Shown: positions 10,550 to 20,266, counted from the first letter of the stretch. The stretch is 64,000 bases of DNA from JAOUJD01 sp963811265 (GCA_963811265.1 CAWEQS010000005.1:62001-126000); one strand, 5' to 3'. Numbers and translations: made by a program. The notes: generated from the letters alone by a model not told the origin.

Positions 10550-11556
10550 CGGGGCAGCGGCACGGCGTCCCGCAGGCCGCGCCTCCAGGCCGCCGGCGGC
10601 GATCCGACGCTGCGCTTGAACGCCCGCGCGAACGCCGCCTCCGATTCGTATCCGACCTCGAGCGCAATCGACGCGACCGTCGAGTTGGTATTGCGCAGCA
10701 GGCCGGAAGCGAGTTGCATCCGCCAGTTGGTCAGGTACTGCATCGGCGCGTGACCGACAAAGCGGACGAAACGCTCGTGCAGCGCCGAACGCGAAAGGCC
10801 GACCTGGCTGCCCAGCGTGTCCACGGTCCACGGGTCCGACGGGCGCGCGTGCAGCAGCGCCAGCGCGCGTCCGACGTAGCGGTCGCGCAAGCCCGCGAGC
10901 CAGCCCGCGCTCTCTTCCGGCAGTGAGTCGACGTACCGGCGCACCGCCTCGACGAACATCATCTCGCTCATCCGCGAAAGCATCGCGTCCGCGCCCGGCC
11001 GGCGCGCGGCGGATTCCGATACCGCGTGACGCATCAGTTGCGCAATCCACTCGCCGCCCTCGCTGCCGCGGATCAGCAGCATCCGCGGCAGCGTGGCGAC
11101 CAGCGGGTTGAAGGGACGCATGTCGCAGCCCAGGAAGCCGCACACCAGCGTCGTCGCCGGCTCGCCGCGGGGCGGCTCCAGAGAAGGCGGGCTGGTGCCG
11201 TCGTAAGCGACACGCAGCGGCAGAGCATCGAGCACCATCTCGTGATACCAGCTGACCAGCGGATCGGCGCGCAGGCCGGGGGCGCTGGACATCACGTGGC
11301 CGTCTCCATGGGGAAACACGAGCACGTCGCCGGCCGAAAGGCGCACCGGAGCCTCGCCGACGAGACCGGCCCAGCAGTCCCCCGCGACGACGACGTGATA
11401 CTCCATCACGTGTTCCGAACCCGGCATCACCGTCCCCGCGATGTCGCGTGCCGGCGGCGCTTCGGCGACCCATTGGTTGCTGCCGGTGACGTAGAAGAAC
11501 AGAGCGCCGCGCAAGCGCACGAGGCGCAGGACTTCGGACAGCGTGTCTGCGGTCAT
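10546..11556 (-). CDS. AraC-family transcriptional regulator with N-terminal cupin domain
   Basis: This is a 336-residue regulator. The N-terminal 180 residues form a cupin-type ligand domain (Cupin_6 pattern, with LSAGDVLVFPHGDGHVM). The C-terminal part has two helix-turn-helix motifs: TVDTLGSQVGLSRSALHERF and ASIALEVGYESEAAFARAFKR, the hallmark of AraC/XylS proteins. Related regulators often sit beside oxidoreductase genes they control. The convergent broken quinone-oxidoreductase-like gene and the divergent methyltransferase are both candidates. Confidence 0.9.
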   Translation of the reverse strand: MTADTLSEVLRLVRLRGALFFYVTGSNQWVAEAPPARDIAGTVMPGSEHVMEYHVVVAGDCWAGLVGEAPVRLSAGDVLVFPHGDGHVMSSAPGLRADPLVSWYHEMVLDALPLRVAYDGTSPPSLEPPRGEPATTLVCGFLGCDMRPFNPLVATLPRMLLIRGSEGGEWIAQLMRHAVSESAARRPGADAMLSRMSEMMFVEAVRRYVDSLPEESAGWLAGLRDRYVGRALALLHARPSDPWTVDTLGSQVGLSRSALHERFVRFVGHAPMQYLTNWRMQLASGLLRNTNSTVASIALEVGYESEAAFARAFKRSVGSPPAAWRRGLRDAVPLPR

Positions 11557-11970
11557 CCCTGCCTCCCTTCGGCCGCGCCGATCCGGGCCGTGGCTCGAAC
11601 AGCCTCTTCCGCCGAATCATCATCGTGCGGGGCACGCCTGCCTAGTGGGTTCGAGGCGCCGCGGAGCATCGGGCAAGCCGACAGGACATCCGGTCAAGGC
11701 CCTCCGGACACGCGCAACGGATCAGGACGATCGGCCAAATCGAGACGACACCGAGTGAAGCGCCAGCGCGCGCGAAGGCAAAGACTTCGCTCCGTCGCAG
11801 CGCTCGTCTTCAACGCTTCGAATGACTCCAGCGATCGACCGGGCCTACGCGCTGTTCCTTACCGCGCATTTGGCACGGCGATCGAAGGTCGATCGAAAGC
11901 GGGAAGTCGTTTTTCCGAACGTCGACGTGCTCGACGCATCCCTCCCAACCGAAAGCAAAGGAAAGACACC
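11557..11970. other. 414-base divergent intergenic region
   Basis: The region separates the AraC regulator from the methyltransferase gene. No frame here has recognisable protein similarity. Near 11876-11900 the short direct repeat GATCGAA occurs twice, separated by four bases, which might be a regulator site but is weak. The ribosome binding site of the methyltransferase (AAAGGAAAG, 11957-11965) lies at its right end. I see no tRNA, hairpin terminator or mobile-element end. Confidence 0.5.
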
Positions 11971-12822
11971 ATGACCATCGTTCAGGAACGGACTCCCGTC
12001 CGGACGCCCGCGCAGCCATCGATCGACTTGAAGGCCATCAAGCAGCGCCAGCAGGCAACGTGGGCCAGTGGCGACTTCTCGGTCGTCGGCATCACGCTGC
12101 AGATCGTCGGCGAGTCGCTCGCCGAAGCGGCCGACGTGCGCGCCGGCGAGCGCGTGCTCGACGTCGCGGCAGGCAACGGCAACGCCACGCTCGCCGCCGC
12201 CCGCCGCTTCGCCGACGTCACGTCCACGGACTACGTGCCGGCGCTGCTCGAGCGCGGGCGCGATCGCGCGCGCGCCGACCGGCTGAAGATCGACTTCCAG
12301 GTGGCCGACGCCGAAGACCTGCCGTTTGCCGACGGCAGCTTCGACGTCGTGCTCTCGACCTACGGCGCGATGTTCGCGCCGGACCACGCTCGCACGGCGA
12401 GCGAGATGCTGCGCGTCACCCGCGGCGGCGGCCGCATCGGCCTGGCCAACTGGACCCCGGAAGGATTCATCGGCCAGCTGTTCAGGGTGATCGGCGCCCA
12501 CGTTCCGCCTCCTGCCGGGCTGCGCTCGCCGGCGCTCTGGGGCACGGAGCCGCATCTCGTCGAACTCTTCGGCCCGCAGGCCGCCGACATCCGCTGCGTG
12601 CGGAAGAACTTCAACTTCCGCTATCGCTCGCCCGCGCACTGGCTGCAGATCTTCCGTGACTACTACGGACCGACGCACAAGGCCTTCGCGGCGCTCGATG
12701 CGGACGGCCAGAAGCGGCTCGCCGCCGACATCACGACGCTGCTCGAACGGCTGAATGTCGGCGGAAGGGAATCGCTGGTCGTGCCCGGCGAGTATCTCGA
12801 GGTAGTCATCGTCAAGCGATGA
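11971..12822 (+). CDS. Class I SAM-dependent methyltransferase
   Basis: This 283-residue protein has the Rossmann-like methyltransferase core (about residues 45-180). Motif I reads VLDVAAGNGNATL, motif II-like acidic residue is in VTSTDYVPALLERG, and the aromatic/acidic post-II segment is VADAEDLPFADGSFDVVLS. The layout is that of the UbiE/COQ5-like Methyltransf_11/25 group; the acceptor is not identifiable. ATG 11971 is preceded by a good GGAAAG site. It is divergent from the AraC regulator, which may control it. Confidence 0.9.
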   Translation: MTIVQERTPVRTPAQPSIDLKAIKQRQQATWASGDFSVVGITLQIVGESLAEAADVRAGERVLDVAAGNGNATLAAARRFADVTSTDYVPALLERGRDRARADRLKIDFQVADAEDLPFADGSFDVVLSTYGAMFAPDHARTASEMLRVTRGGGRIGLANWTPEGFIGQLFRVIGAHVPPPAGLRSPALWGTEPHLVELFGPQAADIRCVRKNFNFRYRSPAHWLQIFRDYYGPTHKAFAALDADGQKRLAADITTLLERLNVGGRESLVVPGEYLEVVIVKR

Positions 12823-12873
12823 GGCCACGCCGCGGCCGGGAACGCGCCACTTTCCGCCGCGTGAATGGATTTC

Positions 12874-14208
12874 TCAGGCGGCCGAAGCCGAAGACGCGCC
12901 GGGCCGGATGCCCGGCGCGTCTTCGTGCAGCTTCGGCAGCACGCGGGTCGCGCGGATGATCGGCTGGCGCCACGCCACGAGCGCCAGCGCGAGTGCCGTC
13001 GCACCGGCGAACACGAGCGCAGCCCGCAACCCCGCGTGCTCGCCCAGCCAGCCTCCGATCAGCGCACCGGGTCCGGCCGGAAGCAGGATCAGCCAGCGCA
13101 TCGTGCTCGTCATCCGACCGAGCAGCGGCGGTGGCGTCACGGCCTGGCGCAACGCGAGGAAGTTGATGAACAGGAACACCGCACCCATGCCGAACATGAA
13201 CAGCATCAGGGCGAAGCCCGCGATCCCGACGGCGTTCGCCGGCATCGCCGCCAGCATCAGCCAGCCGGCGCCGCACACGGCGAAGCCGGCCACGAGCGCC
13301 GGTCCCGGCCCGATGCGGCGCGCGAGCCGGTGGCCGACGATGCTCGCGGCGATCGTTCCGACGCCGAGCGCCACGTAGCTGAGGCCGACCGCGCGCTCGG
13401 ACAGACCGAGCACGCGGGTGGCGAACAGGATCTGAACGACGAGTGCGGCGTGGTGACACATCTGCCAGACGCCGACCGCGACCGCCATCGTCACCAGCAG
13501 CCGGTTGCCGCGCACGAAGTTCAAGCCGTCGCGCATCGCCGGCCAGAACGGATGACGAAGCGGCTCGACGTGCTCCCGCACCCGCAGGCCGCGCAGGATG
13601 CTCGCCGAGACCAGCAGCAACACCGCGTCGGCAAGCAGGGCCAGAGGCGCGCCGGCGAGCTTGATCAGCACGCCCGCGGCGCCCGGCCCGGCCACTTCCG
13701 CCGTCGAGGAGGCGAGCGCGTTCTTCGCGTGCGCCTCCACCAGCCGCTCGCGCGGCACCACCTGGGTGAGGACGATCTGCGCGGCGCTGCCCGCGGTGGT
13801 GTTGACCGTTCCGATCAGGAAGCCGACGAAGTAGAGCCACTCCATCGTCAACCCGCCCATCCACCACGCCAGCGGGACGGTCGCGACGGCGAAAGCGATG
13901 AAGATCTCGCCGTACACGTACACGGGCAACTTGCGCACGCGATCGAGCCACACGCCCGAAGGCAGCGAGAACAGCACGAACGGCACGATCTCCATCGCCG
14001 TCAGGATGCCCATCTGCGTCGGCGTGGCGTGCAGCAGCACGGCCGCCGTCAGCGGCAGGGCGAGCATGGTCACCTGAGCGCCGAAGGAGGCGGTCAGGAT
14101 CGAGATCCACAGGCGCCGGTACACGGCGTCGCGCAACAGATCGTTGGGGGCCAGGGTCAGCCGTGCGCGGGCTTGGCGGAAGACCTCGGCCGCATCGACA
14201 GCGGTCAT
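12874..14208 (-). CDS. MFS transporter, EntS/MFS_3-like exporter
   Basis: This is a 12-segment major-facilitator protein of about 444 residues. The loop after helix 2 reads FSLPSGVWLDRVRKLP, the DRxxRR-like motif A of the MFS_3 (EntS-like exporter) group. The cytosolic centre and the second six helices are intact. I chose ATG 14208 (MTAVDAAEVFRQ); an in-frame ATG at 14265 would add 19 residues, and neither has a clear ribosome site. The substrate is unknown. The 3' end of the gene contains a 15-bp inverted repeat described separately. Confidence 0.88.
   Translation of the reverse strand: MTAVDAAEVFRQARARLTLAPNDLLRDAVYRRLWISILTASFGAQVTMLALPLTAAVLLHATPTQMGILTAMEIVPFVLFSLPSGVWLDRVRKLPVYVYGEIFIAFAVATVPLAWWMGGLTMEWLYFVGFLIGTVNTTAGSAAQIVLTQVVPRERLVEAHAKNALASSTAEVAGPGAAGVLIKLAGAPLALLADAVLLLVSASILRGLRVREHVEPLRHPFWPAMRDGLNFVRGNRLLVTMAVAVGVWQMCHHAALVVQILFATRVLGLSERAVGLSYVALGVGTIAASIVGHRLARRIGPGPALVAGFAVCGAGWLMLAAMPANAVGIAGFALMLFMFGMGAVFLFINFLALRQAVTPPPLLGRMTSTMRWLILLPAGPGALIGGWLGEHAGLRAALVFAGATALALALVAWRQPIIRATRVLPKLHEDAPGIRPGASSASAA
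12890..12924. repeat. 15-bp perfect inverted repeat, possible convergent terminator
   Basis: GAAGACGCGCCGGGC (12890-12904) pairs with its exact complement at 12910-12924 around a five-base loop. It lies inside the last codons of the MFS gene and 67 bases past the stop of the convergent methyltransferase gene. No T-run follows on either strand, so a classical Rho-independent terminator is not supported; a factor-dependent stop or transcript 3'-end stabiliser is possible. Confidence 0.5.
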
Positions 14209-14438
14209 CGCTGCTATTACGTGTGAAGTCGTGCCGGAACGGGCCAGCACAGGCGTCGCCGACATCGACGACGAGGGGGAGGCGATGTTACCGGCGGGAT
14301 CGCGCCCGCTCCAGCAAAACAGGACGGAATGGGCGTACCGTGGCGCGAAGGCATCACGACGGCGGCGCAGGCACGCGCGCGGAGCCTGCCGGGCGCCCTG
14401 CCTGCCGATCGAACACCCAACCAGCGACGACCCTTCCC

Positions 14439-15383
14439 GTGAAGCGAGACAAGACCCCGTGCGTGATCTGCGTCGGCGGATCCGCGACCATCGATCACAT
14501 CTTCCTCGTCGACGAGGTGAAGCTGCCGTCCGCGAAGATCACGGCGCGCGACTTCATCGAGACGGGCGGCGGCATGGGCGCCAACGCGGCGGTCGCGGTG
14601 CAGCGCCTCGGCGGCCGGGCAATCTACTGGGGCCGCGTCGGCGACGACCAGACCGGGGATGAAGTCCTGTGGCTGCTGACGCACGAAGGCATCGACGTGT
14701 CCGGGGTGCGCCGGCTCGCGGGATTCCGGACCAAGATCGCGAGCATCCTGATCGACGCGCACGGCGAGCGCCTTGCCGTCTCGGCGCAGCCCCAGGGGTA
14801 TCCGCCCGACGCCTCGTGGCTGCCGGTCGAGCGGGTGGCCGAGGCGGACGCCGTGCTGGCCGACACCCGCTGGCCGACAGGCGCGCAACGGCTGTTCGAA
14901 GCGGCGGCGCAGCGCAACCTGTCGAGCGTGTTCGACGGCGACGGCGGCGATCCGCCGCAGGTCCTGGCCACCGCGCAGCAGTGCACGCATCCGTTCTTCT
15001 CGCAGCCGATGCTCGCGAGCTTCGGCTACGGTGCGCCCGAGCAGGCGCTGCCCCGCGTGTTCGGCGGCCGCAATGCGGTGACGGGCGTGACGCTCGGCTC
15101 CGCCGGCGTGATGTGGTTCGACGGCGACCGGATGCACACCATGGCATCACCCCGGGTCAAGGCGGTCGACACGCTGGCGGCCGGCGACACCTGGCACGGC
15201 GCAATGGCGCTCGCGCTGGCCGAGGGCCGCGAAACGCGGGAAGCGATCGAGTTCGCGTCGGCCGTTGCGGCGCTGAAGTGCACGCGGTTCGGCGGCCGCG
15301 CGAGCATCCCGCGGCGGGAGGAATTCGAGCGGTGGTGGGCGGAGCAGCGCGGGGTGGCCGCTCCCGTTCAGGTCACGGAGTGA
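14439..15383 (+). CDS. PfkB-family carbohydrate kinase
   Basis: This is a 314-residue ribokinase-fold sugar kinase. Signature 1 is seen as ETGGGMGANAAVAVQRLGG and signature 2 as DTLAAGDTWHGAMALALAEG, with the catalytic Asp in AAGD. GTG 14439 was chosen because it begins the conserved strand CVICVGGSATIDHIF; a weak GACGAC stretch precedes it. The DTWHG form of signature 2 recalls the sulfofructose kinase/YihV subgroup, but I would not assign a substrate. It overlaps the convergent GGDEF gene by 11 bases. Confidence 0.88.
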   Translation: MKRDKTPCVICVGGSATIDHIFLVDEVKLPSAKITARDFIETGGGMGANAAVAVQRLGGRAIYWGRVGDDQTGDEVLWLLTHEGIDVSGVRRLAGFRTKIASILIDAHGERLAVSAQPQGYPPDASWLPVERVAEADAVLADTRWPTGAQRLFEAAAQRNLSSVFDGDGGDPPQVLATAQQCTHPFFSQPMLASFGYGAPEQALPRVFGGRNAVTGVTLGSAGVMWFDGDRMHTMASPRVKAVDTLAAGDTWHGAMALALAEGRETREAIEFASAVAALKCTRFGGRASIPRREEFERWWAEQRGVAAPVQVTE

Positions 15384-17190
15384 GTTCGCTCTCGGCCACC
15401 GGCGTCGGCGGCACCCGAACCATCACCCGGCCGCGGCCCTTGCGCTTGGCAAGCAGCGCGCAATGGTCGGCGGCGTTCAGCAGGGTTTCGGCGTTGCCGG
15501 GCGTCGTCGTCGACTCGGCGATGCCGACGGAAAAGCTGGCCCCGGTCAGCAGCTTTCCGCCGAGGTCGAAACGCATCGCGCGCCATGCCCTGAGAATCTG
15601 CTCGAGCTTGGCCCGCGCGACGAGTGCCGAGGTGCGAGGCATCAGCACGCAGAACTCCTCGCCGCCGTAGCGGCACGCGATGTCGCTGCGGCGCATGCGC
15701 GCCCGCAGCAGCTTGCCGAAGGTCGCCAGCACGCGATCGCCGGCGGCGTGGCCGTATTCGTCGTTGACTTCCTTGAAGTGGTCCAGGTCGATCACCGCCA
15801 GCGCGAGCGGCTCGTCGTGCCGCTGCGCGAGCGCCAGCATCGGCGGCAGGACGTCGTTCAGGTAGCGGCGGTTGTAGAGGCCGGTCAGGAAGTCGCGCAC
15901 CGCCTGGTCCTGCAGGGCCGCCTGCAGGGACTCGACCTCGCGCACCTTCTGCGACAGCTTGCCGTTGATCTCCTCGAGCTCGGCCTTCGCCCGCTCGCTC
16001 GCCCGCCGCCGCGCCTCGCTCTCGTCGCGCTGCTTTTGCAGTCGCAGCAGTTCGGTCTGCAGGGAGGCGGCCTGGTAGCGGCCCTTCGAAGCCATCAGCG
16101 CCCGGTCCTGATGCAGCGACTGCCAGTGCCGCAGGTCCACCAGCGCGCGCTCGGCGTCTCCGCAGGCCTCCAGGGCGGCCGCGCGCGTCTGGAAGAACAG
16201 GCAGCGCGCGCGCAGCGTCAGGGCCTCCGCCGGCAGCGGCTCCGCCCCGTCGAGCACGGCGATCGCCGCTTGCATTTCTCCCCGCGTGCGCAGCAGCTCC
16301 GCATGCGCAATGATCAGCGCGAGCGCTTCCTCGGCAAGCGTCTCCTCGGTGACCGCTTCCTCGGCGGCCTCGCACAGGCGGGCCGCGTCTTCGAGGCGGC
16401 CCGCGCGCAACGCCGCGAGGGCCATCACCGCGCAGGCTTCCACGCTGTCCGCGCGCGCCGTTTCGCCGAGCAGCTCCGACAGGCGCGCCACCTCGTCCAT
16501 CGCCTCGTCTGGCCGGTCGAGGTCGGTCAGGCACAGCACCCGGTTCAGCAACAGCACCCCGAGCAGGTGCTTGTTCGACATGCTCCGGCAGCGCTCGATG
16601 CCTTCGTCGATGTACTTCAGCGCCTGGTAGTAGTCGCCGAGCTGCAGCAGTTCGTGGGCGAGGTTGCAGAGCAGGACGACGTCGAAGCCGTGCCCGCGCG
16701 ACGCGTGCGATTCCCGCAGGGCCTGGTAGAGGTACGCAAACGCCTCGGGCGAATCGCCTCGGGACGAATGGCAACCCGCGATGACATTGAGCATCATGCT
16801 GCGCTCTTCGGCGTTGAGCACCTGCATGCCCTCGTTGCGCAGGGCCATCACGCGGCTGAGCGGCTCCAGCACCTGGCCCTGACGCCAATGGCAGCGCGCC
16901 TGGCCCACCTGCGCCATGATTTCGCCGCGGCGATCGCCGCAGGAACTGAAACAGCGCTGGGCGGCTTTCAGTTCGACCAACGCCTCCGCCGGGGAGTCGT
17001 GGCGAAGGCGGTAGTGCCCCAGCGTCAGGCGCGCCCAGCCTTCGGCCTCGACATCTCCGCGGGCCAGCGCCCGGACGAGGCCTTGCTCGGCGAGCACCTG
17101 GGAACGCGCCGAGTCGGCGTACTGGAATTTCCAGGCCTGGCGGGCGCAACGAAGCGCCGCCGTGGCTGGTTGCCTGGAGCGAGAAGACAT
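15373..17190 (-). CDS. Diguanylate cyclase with N-terminal TPR-like repeats
   Basis: This is a 605-residue cytosolic protein. The first roughly 380 residues are alpha-helical tetratricopeptide-like repeats, then a coiled-coil (about 385-430, rich in Arg, Glu and Lys), then a GGDEF domain. The active site reads RYGGEEF, and five residues upstream RRSD gives an intact RxxD product-inhibition (I) site, so it should be an active c-di-GMP synthase under feedback control. The ATG at 17190 starts MSSRSRQPATAALR. There is no membrane segment or receiver domain, so the input is probably a protein partner bound by the repeats. It lies 82 bases downstream of the FrnE-like gene on the same strand. Confidence 0.92.
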   Translation of the reverse strand: MSSRSRQPATAALRCARQAWKFQYADSARSQVLAEQGLVRALARGDVEAEGWARLTLGHYRLRHDSPAEALVELKAAQRCFSSCGDRRGEIMAQVGQARCHWRQGQVLEPLSRVMALRNEGMQVLNAEERSMMLNVIAGCHSSRGDSPEAFAYLYQALRESHASRGHGFDVVLLCNLAHELLQLGDYYQALKYIDEGIERCRSMSNKHLLGVLLLNRVLCLTDLDRPDEAMDEVARLSELLGETARADSVEACAVMALAALRAGRLEDAARLCEAAEEAVTEETLAEEALALIIAHAELLRTRGEMQAAIAVLDGAEPLPAEALTLRARCLFFQTRAAALEACGDAERALVDLRHWQSLHQDRALMASKGRYQAASLQTELLRLQKQRDESEARRRASERAKAELEEINGKLSQKVREVESLQAALQDQAVRDFLTGLYNRRYLNDVLPPMLALAQRHDEPLALAVIDLDHFKEVNDEYGHAAGDRVLATFGKLLRARMRRSDIACRYGGEEFCVLMPRTSALVARAKLEQILRAWRAMRFDLGGKLLTGASFSVGIAESTTTPGNAETLLNAADHCALLAKRKGRGRVMVRVPPTPVAESELTP

Positions 17191-17272
17191 CCGCGCATTC
17201 TTTTGGCCCGCACCCGGCCAGTCAAGCCGCAAAAGACACGCTTTTCCGGTCCGCGGCGGAGCGTTGAATCCC

Positions 17273-17953
17273 TCAAGTCGCCGCTTCGGCCTGCGCCAGG
17301 GCGTCCGCGAGCACGTCCGGGGGCTGGGCACCGGACACCGCCACGCGCCGGTTGAAGATGAAGAACGGGACCCCGCCGATGCCCATCGACTTGATCCGGG
17401 CGTCCGCTTCCGCCATCTCTTCGCGGCCCGCCACGGACTCGAGATGGGCGCGGGCCGCCTCGGGATCGAAGCCGGACTCGCCCGCGAGCCGGGCGAGTTC
17501 GTCGACGACGCCGATGTCCGCGCCCTCCGTGAAGTACGCCCGGAACAACCGCTCGACGAGGCGATCGGCGCTCTCTGGCGCAACTTTCTGCGCCCAGGCG
17601 ATCAGCCGGTGCGCATCGCTCGTGTTGGGCTGCCGATCGATCCTGTCGAACCGGAACGGAATGCCGACCTCACGGCCAGCCGCCTCGACCCGCGCATAGA
17701 CGTCGCGTGCGCGCTCCGGTCCGCCGAACTTCTGTTCCAGGTACGAGCGCCGGTCGACGCCGCCCGCCGGGATGTCCGGATTGAGCTGGAACGGATGCCA
17801 GCGGACGGCCGGCGCCGGCCCGGCGCGCGTGGCCAGGGCGGCCTCCAGGCGCCGCTTGCCGATGTAGCACCATGGGCAGACGACGTCCGAAACGATGTCG
17901 ACCGTCACCGCCGCAGATGCACCGTCCGTGCGATCCGGATCCCTTGCGCTCAT
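17273..17953 (-). CDS. DsbA-family oxidoreductase, FrnE-like
   Basis: This is a 226-residue thioredoxin-fold protein of the FrnE/2-hydroxychromene-2-carboxylate isomerase class. The N-terminus shows SDVVCPWCYIGKRRLEAAL, whose CPWC is the redox motif; the cis-Pro loop is GIGGVPFFIFN. There is no signal peptide, so it acts in the cytosol. The ATG at 17953 overlaps the stop of the upstream kinase gene by four bases (ATGA), which implies translational coupling with that gene. Confidence 0.9.
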   Translation of the reverse strand: MSARDPDRTDGASAAVTVDIVSDVVCPWCYIGKRRLEAALATRAGPAPAVRWHPFQLNPDIPAGGVDRRSYLEQKFGGPERARDVYARVEAAGREVGIPFRFDRIDRQPNTSDAHRLIAWAQKVAPESADRLVERLFRAYFTEGADIGVVDELARLAGESGFDPEAARAHLESVAGREEMAEADARIKSMGIGGVPFFIFNRRVAVSGAQPPDVLADALAQAEAAT

Positions 17954-20142
17954 CGTGCTTCTCCACCGTCTGCGTCGACATTCTCCGAGGCAGGTCGGCC
18001 GGCTGCACGGCGCCGATAGTCGTTCCACCAGGCCGCCGCGTCGCTCTGCGTCCACGCCTGGCGGCTCGCCAGGCGATCGAGGGCATCGACCACGGCCTGC
18101 GCGGTCTGCGGCCGGCGCGTGCGGTCCTTTTCGAGGCACGCCGCGATGAGCGCGTCCAGCCCTTCGGGCACTTCGATCCGGGCCGATGCGCGAGGCGCCG
18201 GCGCGTGGAGCACCTGGTTGCTGATCGCGAGCGTGTCGTCGCCCTCGAAAACCGGCCGGCCCGTGAGCAGGAAGTAGCCGACCGCGCCGAGCGCGTAGAT
18301 GTCCGACCGCACGTCCACGTCCGAGGGCTTCAGCAGCCGCTCGGGCGCCATGTAGACCGGGGTCCCGATGATCGACAGCTGCCGCGTGAGGTCGCGCGTC
18401 TCGGCGCCTTCGAGGTTCTTCACTAGGCCGAAGTCCAGCAGCTTCACGACGTCGTCCTCGCCGCGCCGGCACAGCATCACGTTCTCGGGCTTCACGTCAC
18501 GGTGCACCAGCCCGCGCATGTGGGCCTCGCGCAGCGCCGCGGCGACCTGTCGCAGGATGTGGATCGCACGGCCCGGCGGAACCCGGCCCGTGTCGCGCAC
18601 CAGGTCGGCCAGCGTCACGCCGTCGAGAAACTCCATCACGTAATAGGGTTCGCCGTCGGCAGTGCGCCCGAAGTCGTAGATCTCGACGGTGTTCGGATGC
18701 AGCAGCTGGCTTGCGAGCTGGACCTCGCGCTCGAAGCGGTGAATGAACTCGTCGGTGGCGACGTGCTTCTTCAGGATCTTGATCGCGGTAGGCCGCTTCA
18801 GCAGCGCGTGCCGGGCGAGGTGGATCGTGGCCATGCCGCCTTCGCTGATCTTGCGCTCGAGCGTGTACGCGCCGAGCCGCTGCGCGCGCCCCAGTTGACG
18901 GCTCAGCCGACTGAGCAGGAACGCCGACATGAAGGCAGCGACCAGTGACAGCGCCGTGATGCCGCCGATGATGCTGAGGCTGATCGACAGGTAACGCAGG
19001 GGCGCGAACGCCTCCGCGGCGGAGATCTCGGCGATGACGCCGACGTCGTAGGCGACGAGCCAGCTCCACGCGCCGAGCACCTCGACGCCGCGGTAGTCGC
19101 GATAGGGCTCCAGCACCACGCCGCGCCGCTCGATCCAGACCGTCTTGTCGCGCGCGGCCCGTGCGATCGCCGCGGCCACGGTCAGCGGCCGTGCGGCGGG
19201 CTCCAGCTTAGGAGAATGCCCGCGGGCGAGATCGCCGCCCGGGTCGCGCACCTGGACCCTGAAGGCGCCACCCCCGCTGTTGTTCTCGGACAGCACCCCG
19301 GCGGCGATGAGTTCCTCCGCGTGCCGGCTGGACGTCAGCAGCAGGCCGTCTTCGCCGAACATGTACACCTCGGCCGACGCCCCTGGCCGCGCCGTCGAGA
19401 AGATCGTCTCGAGATCGCGGTCGGTCTCTACGCCCATGGCCAGCGCCACATCGGTAGCACCGGAGCTGGTCCTGATCGGGACGATGAACCACGCGACCGG
19501 TCGCGGCTGCCCGCCCGGACCGCGCACCGACAGTTCGGTTTCGGGATACGGACGAACGAACTGCGGCGCACCGTCGAGCGCGAGGTCCAGGCGCTGCCGG
19601 AACGGCGGTGCGCGCAACCGCTGTCCGCAGCGCAAGGGATCCTTCGACGACAGGACGAGGCCCGACCGGTCGACGATGCGGAAGGCGACCACGTCCTTGG
19701 TCACGAGCGAAGACGCCACCCGCGCGCTGAGTTGCTCGGCTTCCTCGGTGCAGCGCCCGATCCCCTGGGCCGGGTCGCGGCGCTCCGCCACGAGGCGGGC
19801 GGCGCGCGCCATCACGTCGGGGTCGGCGGCGACGCGCGAAGCCTCGGTCATGTGCTCGCCGACCCACACGTCGAGTCCTTTCACAACGGCGCCGAGCAAG
19901 GCTTCGAGGCTCGCGCCGCGCGCCTCGGCGAGCGACGACCGCACGCCCGAGTACGACCAGATCCCGAGTCCGATCAGCAGGGCGCCGAGCAGGACCGTCG
20001 CCGCGTCGCGCCAGGTCTCCGTCTCGACAAGCCCGGCGATCAGGTTGGGAATGGCGCCGGCGCTCGCGTCCGGATCGCCGGCGCCGATGTCGACCGCGCG
20101 CTTGGGCGGCTCCGGAGCCGTGGGTGGCGGCGGGTCGCTCAT
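17950..20142 (-). CDS. Membrane serine/threonine protein kinase with extracytoplasmic sensor domain
   Basis: This is a 730-residue protein. After a Pro-rich cytosolic tail comes a membrane segment (about 47-67), a roughly 320-residue extracytoplasmic region with a Cache-like pattern, a second membrane segment (about 390-415) and a C-terminal Hanks-type kinase domain (about 424-690). The kinase motifs are complete: the Gly-rich loop ISEGGMATIHLA, Lys in TAIKILKK, the loop HRDVKPEN, DFGLVKN and MAPERLL. The start was set at MSDPPPP (20142); an upstream ATG at 20223 is possible. Two cysteines (in GRCTEE and LRCGQR) lie in the outer region. The order sensor-membrane-kinase is that of a histidine kinase rather than of PknB. 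The stop overlaps the FrnE-like gene. Confidence 0.9.
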   Translation of the reverse strand: MSDPPPPTAPEPPKRAVDIGAGDPDASAGAIPNLIAGLVETETWRDAATVLLGALLIGLGIWSYSGVRSSLAEARGASLEALLGAVVKGLDVWVGEHMTEASRVAADPDVMARAARLVAERRDPAQGIGRCTEEAEQLSARVASSLVTKDVVAFRIVDRSGLVLSSKDPLRCGQRLRAPPFRQRLDLALDGAPQFVRPYPETELSVRGPGGQPRPVAWFIVPIRTSSGATDVALAMGVETDRDLETIFSTARPGASAEVYMFGEDGLLLTSSRHAEELIAAGVLSENNSGGGAFRVQVRDPGGDLARGHSPKLEPAARPLTVAAAIARAARDKTVWIERRGVVLEPYRDYRGVEVLGAWSWLVAYDVGVIAEISAAEAFAPLRYLSISLSIIGGITALSLVAAFMSAFLLSRLSRQLGRAQRLGAYTLERKISEGGMATIHLARHALLKRPTAIKILKKHVATDEFIHRFEREVQLASQLLHPNTVEIYDFGRTADGEPYYVMEFLDGVTLADLVRDTGRVPPGRAIHILRQVAAALREAHMRGLVHRDVKPENVMLCRRGEDDVVKLLDFGLVKNLEGAETRDLTRQLSIIGTPVYMAPERLLKPSDVDVRSDIYALGAVGYFLLTGRPVFEGDDTLAISNQVLHAPAPRASARIEVPEGLDALIAACLEKDRTRRPQTAQAVVDALDRLASRQAWTQSDAAAWWNDYRRRAAGRPASENVDADGGEAR

Positions 20143-20266
20143 CGATGCACGTGTGCTGCGCGAGGTGCCAGGGCGGTCTCTCTTCACGGCCGGAAGCGCC
20201 GTCCGCCCCATTGTCGCCTGCACGGAAGCGGGAGGCCAGCCTGGACGGCGCGGCCTCGCGCGGAGG

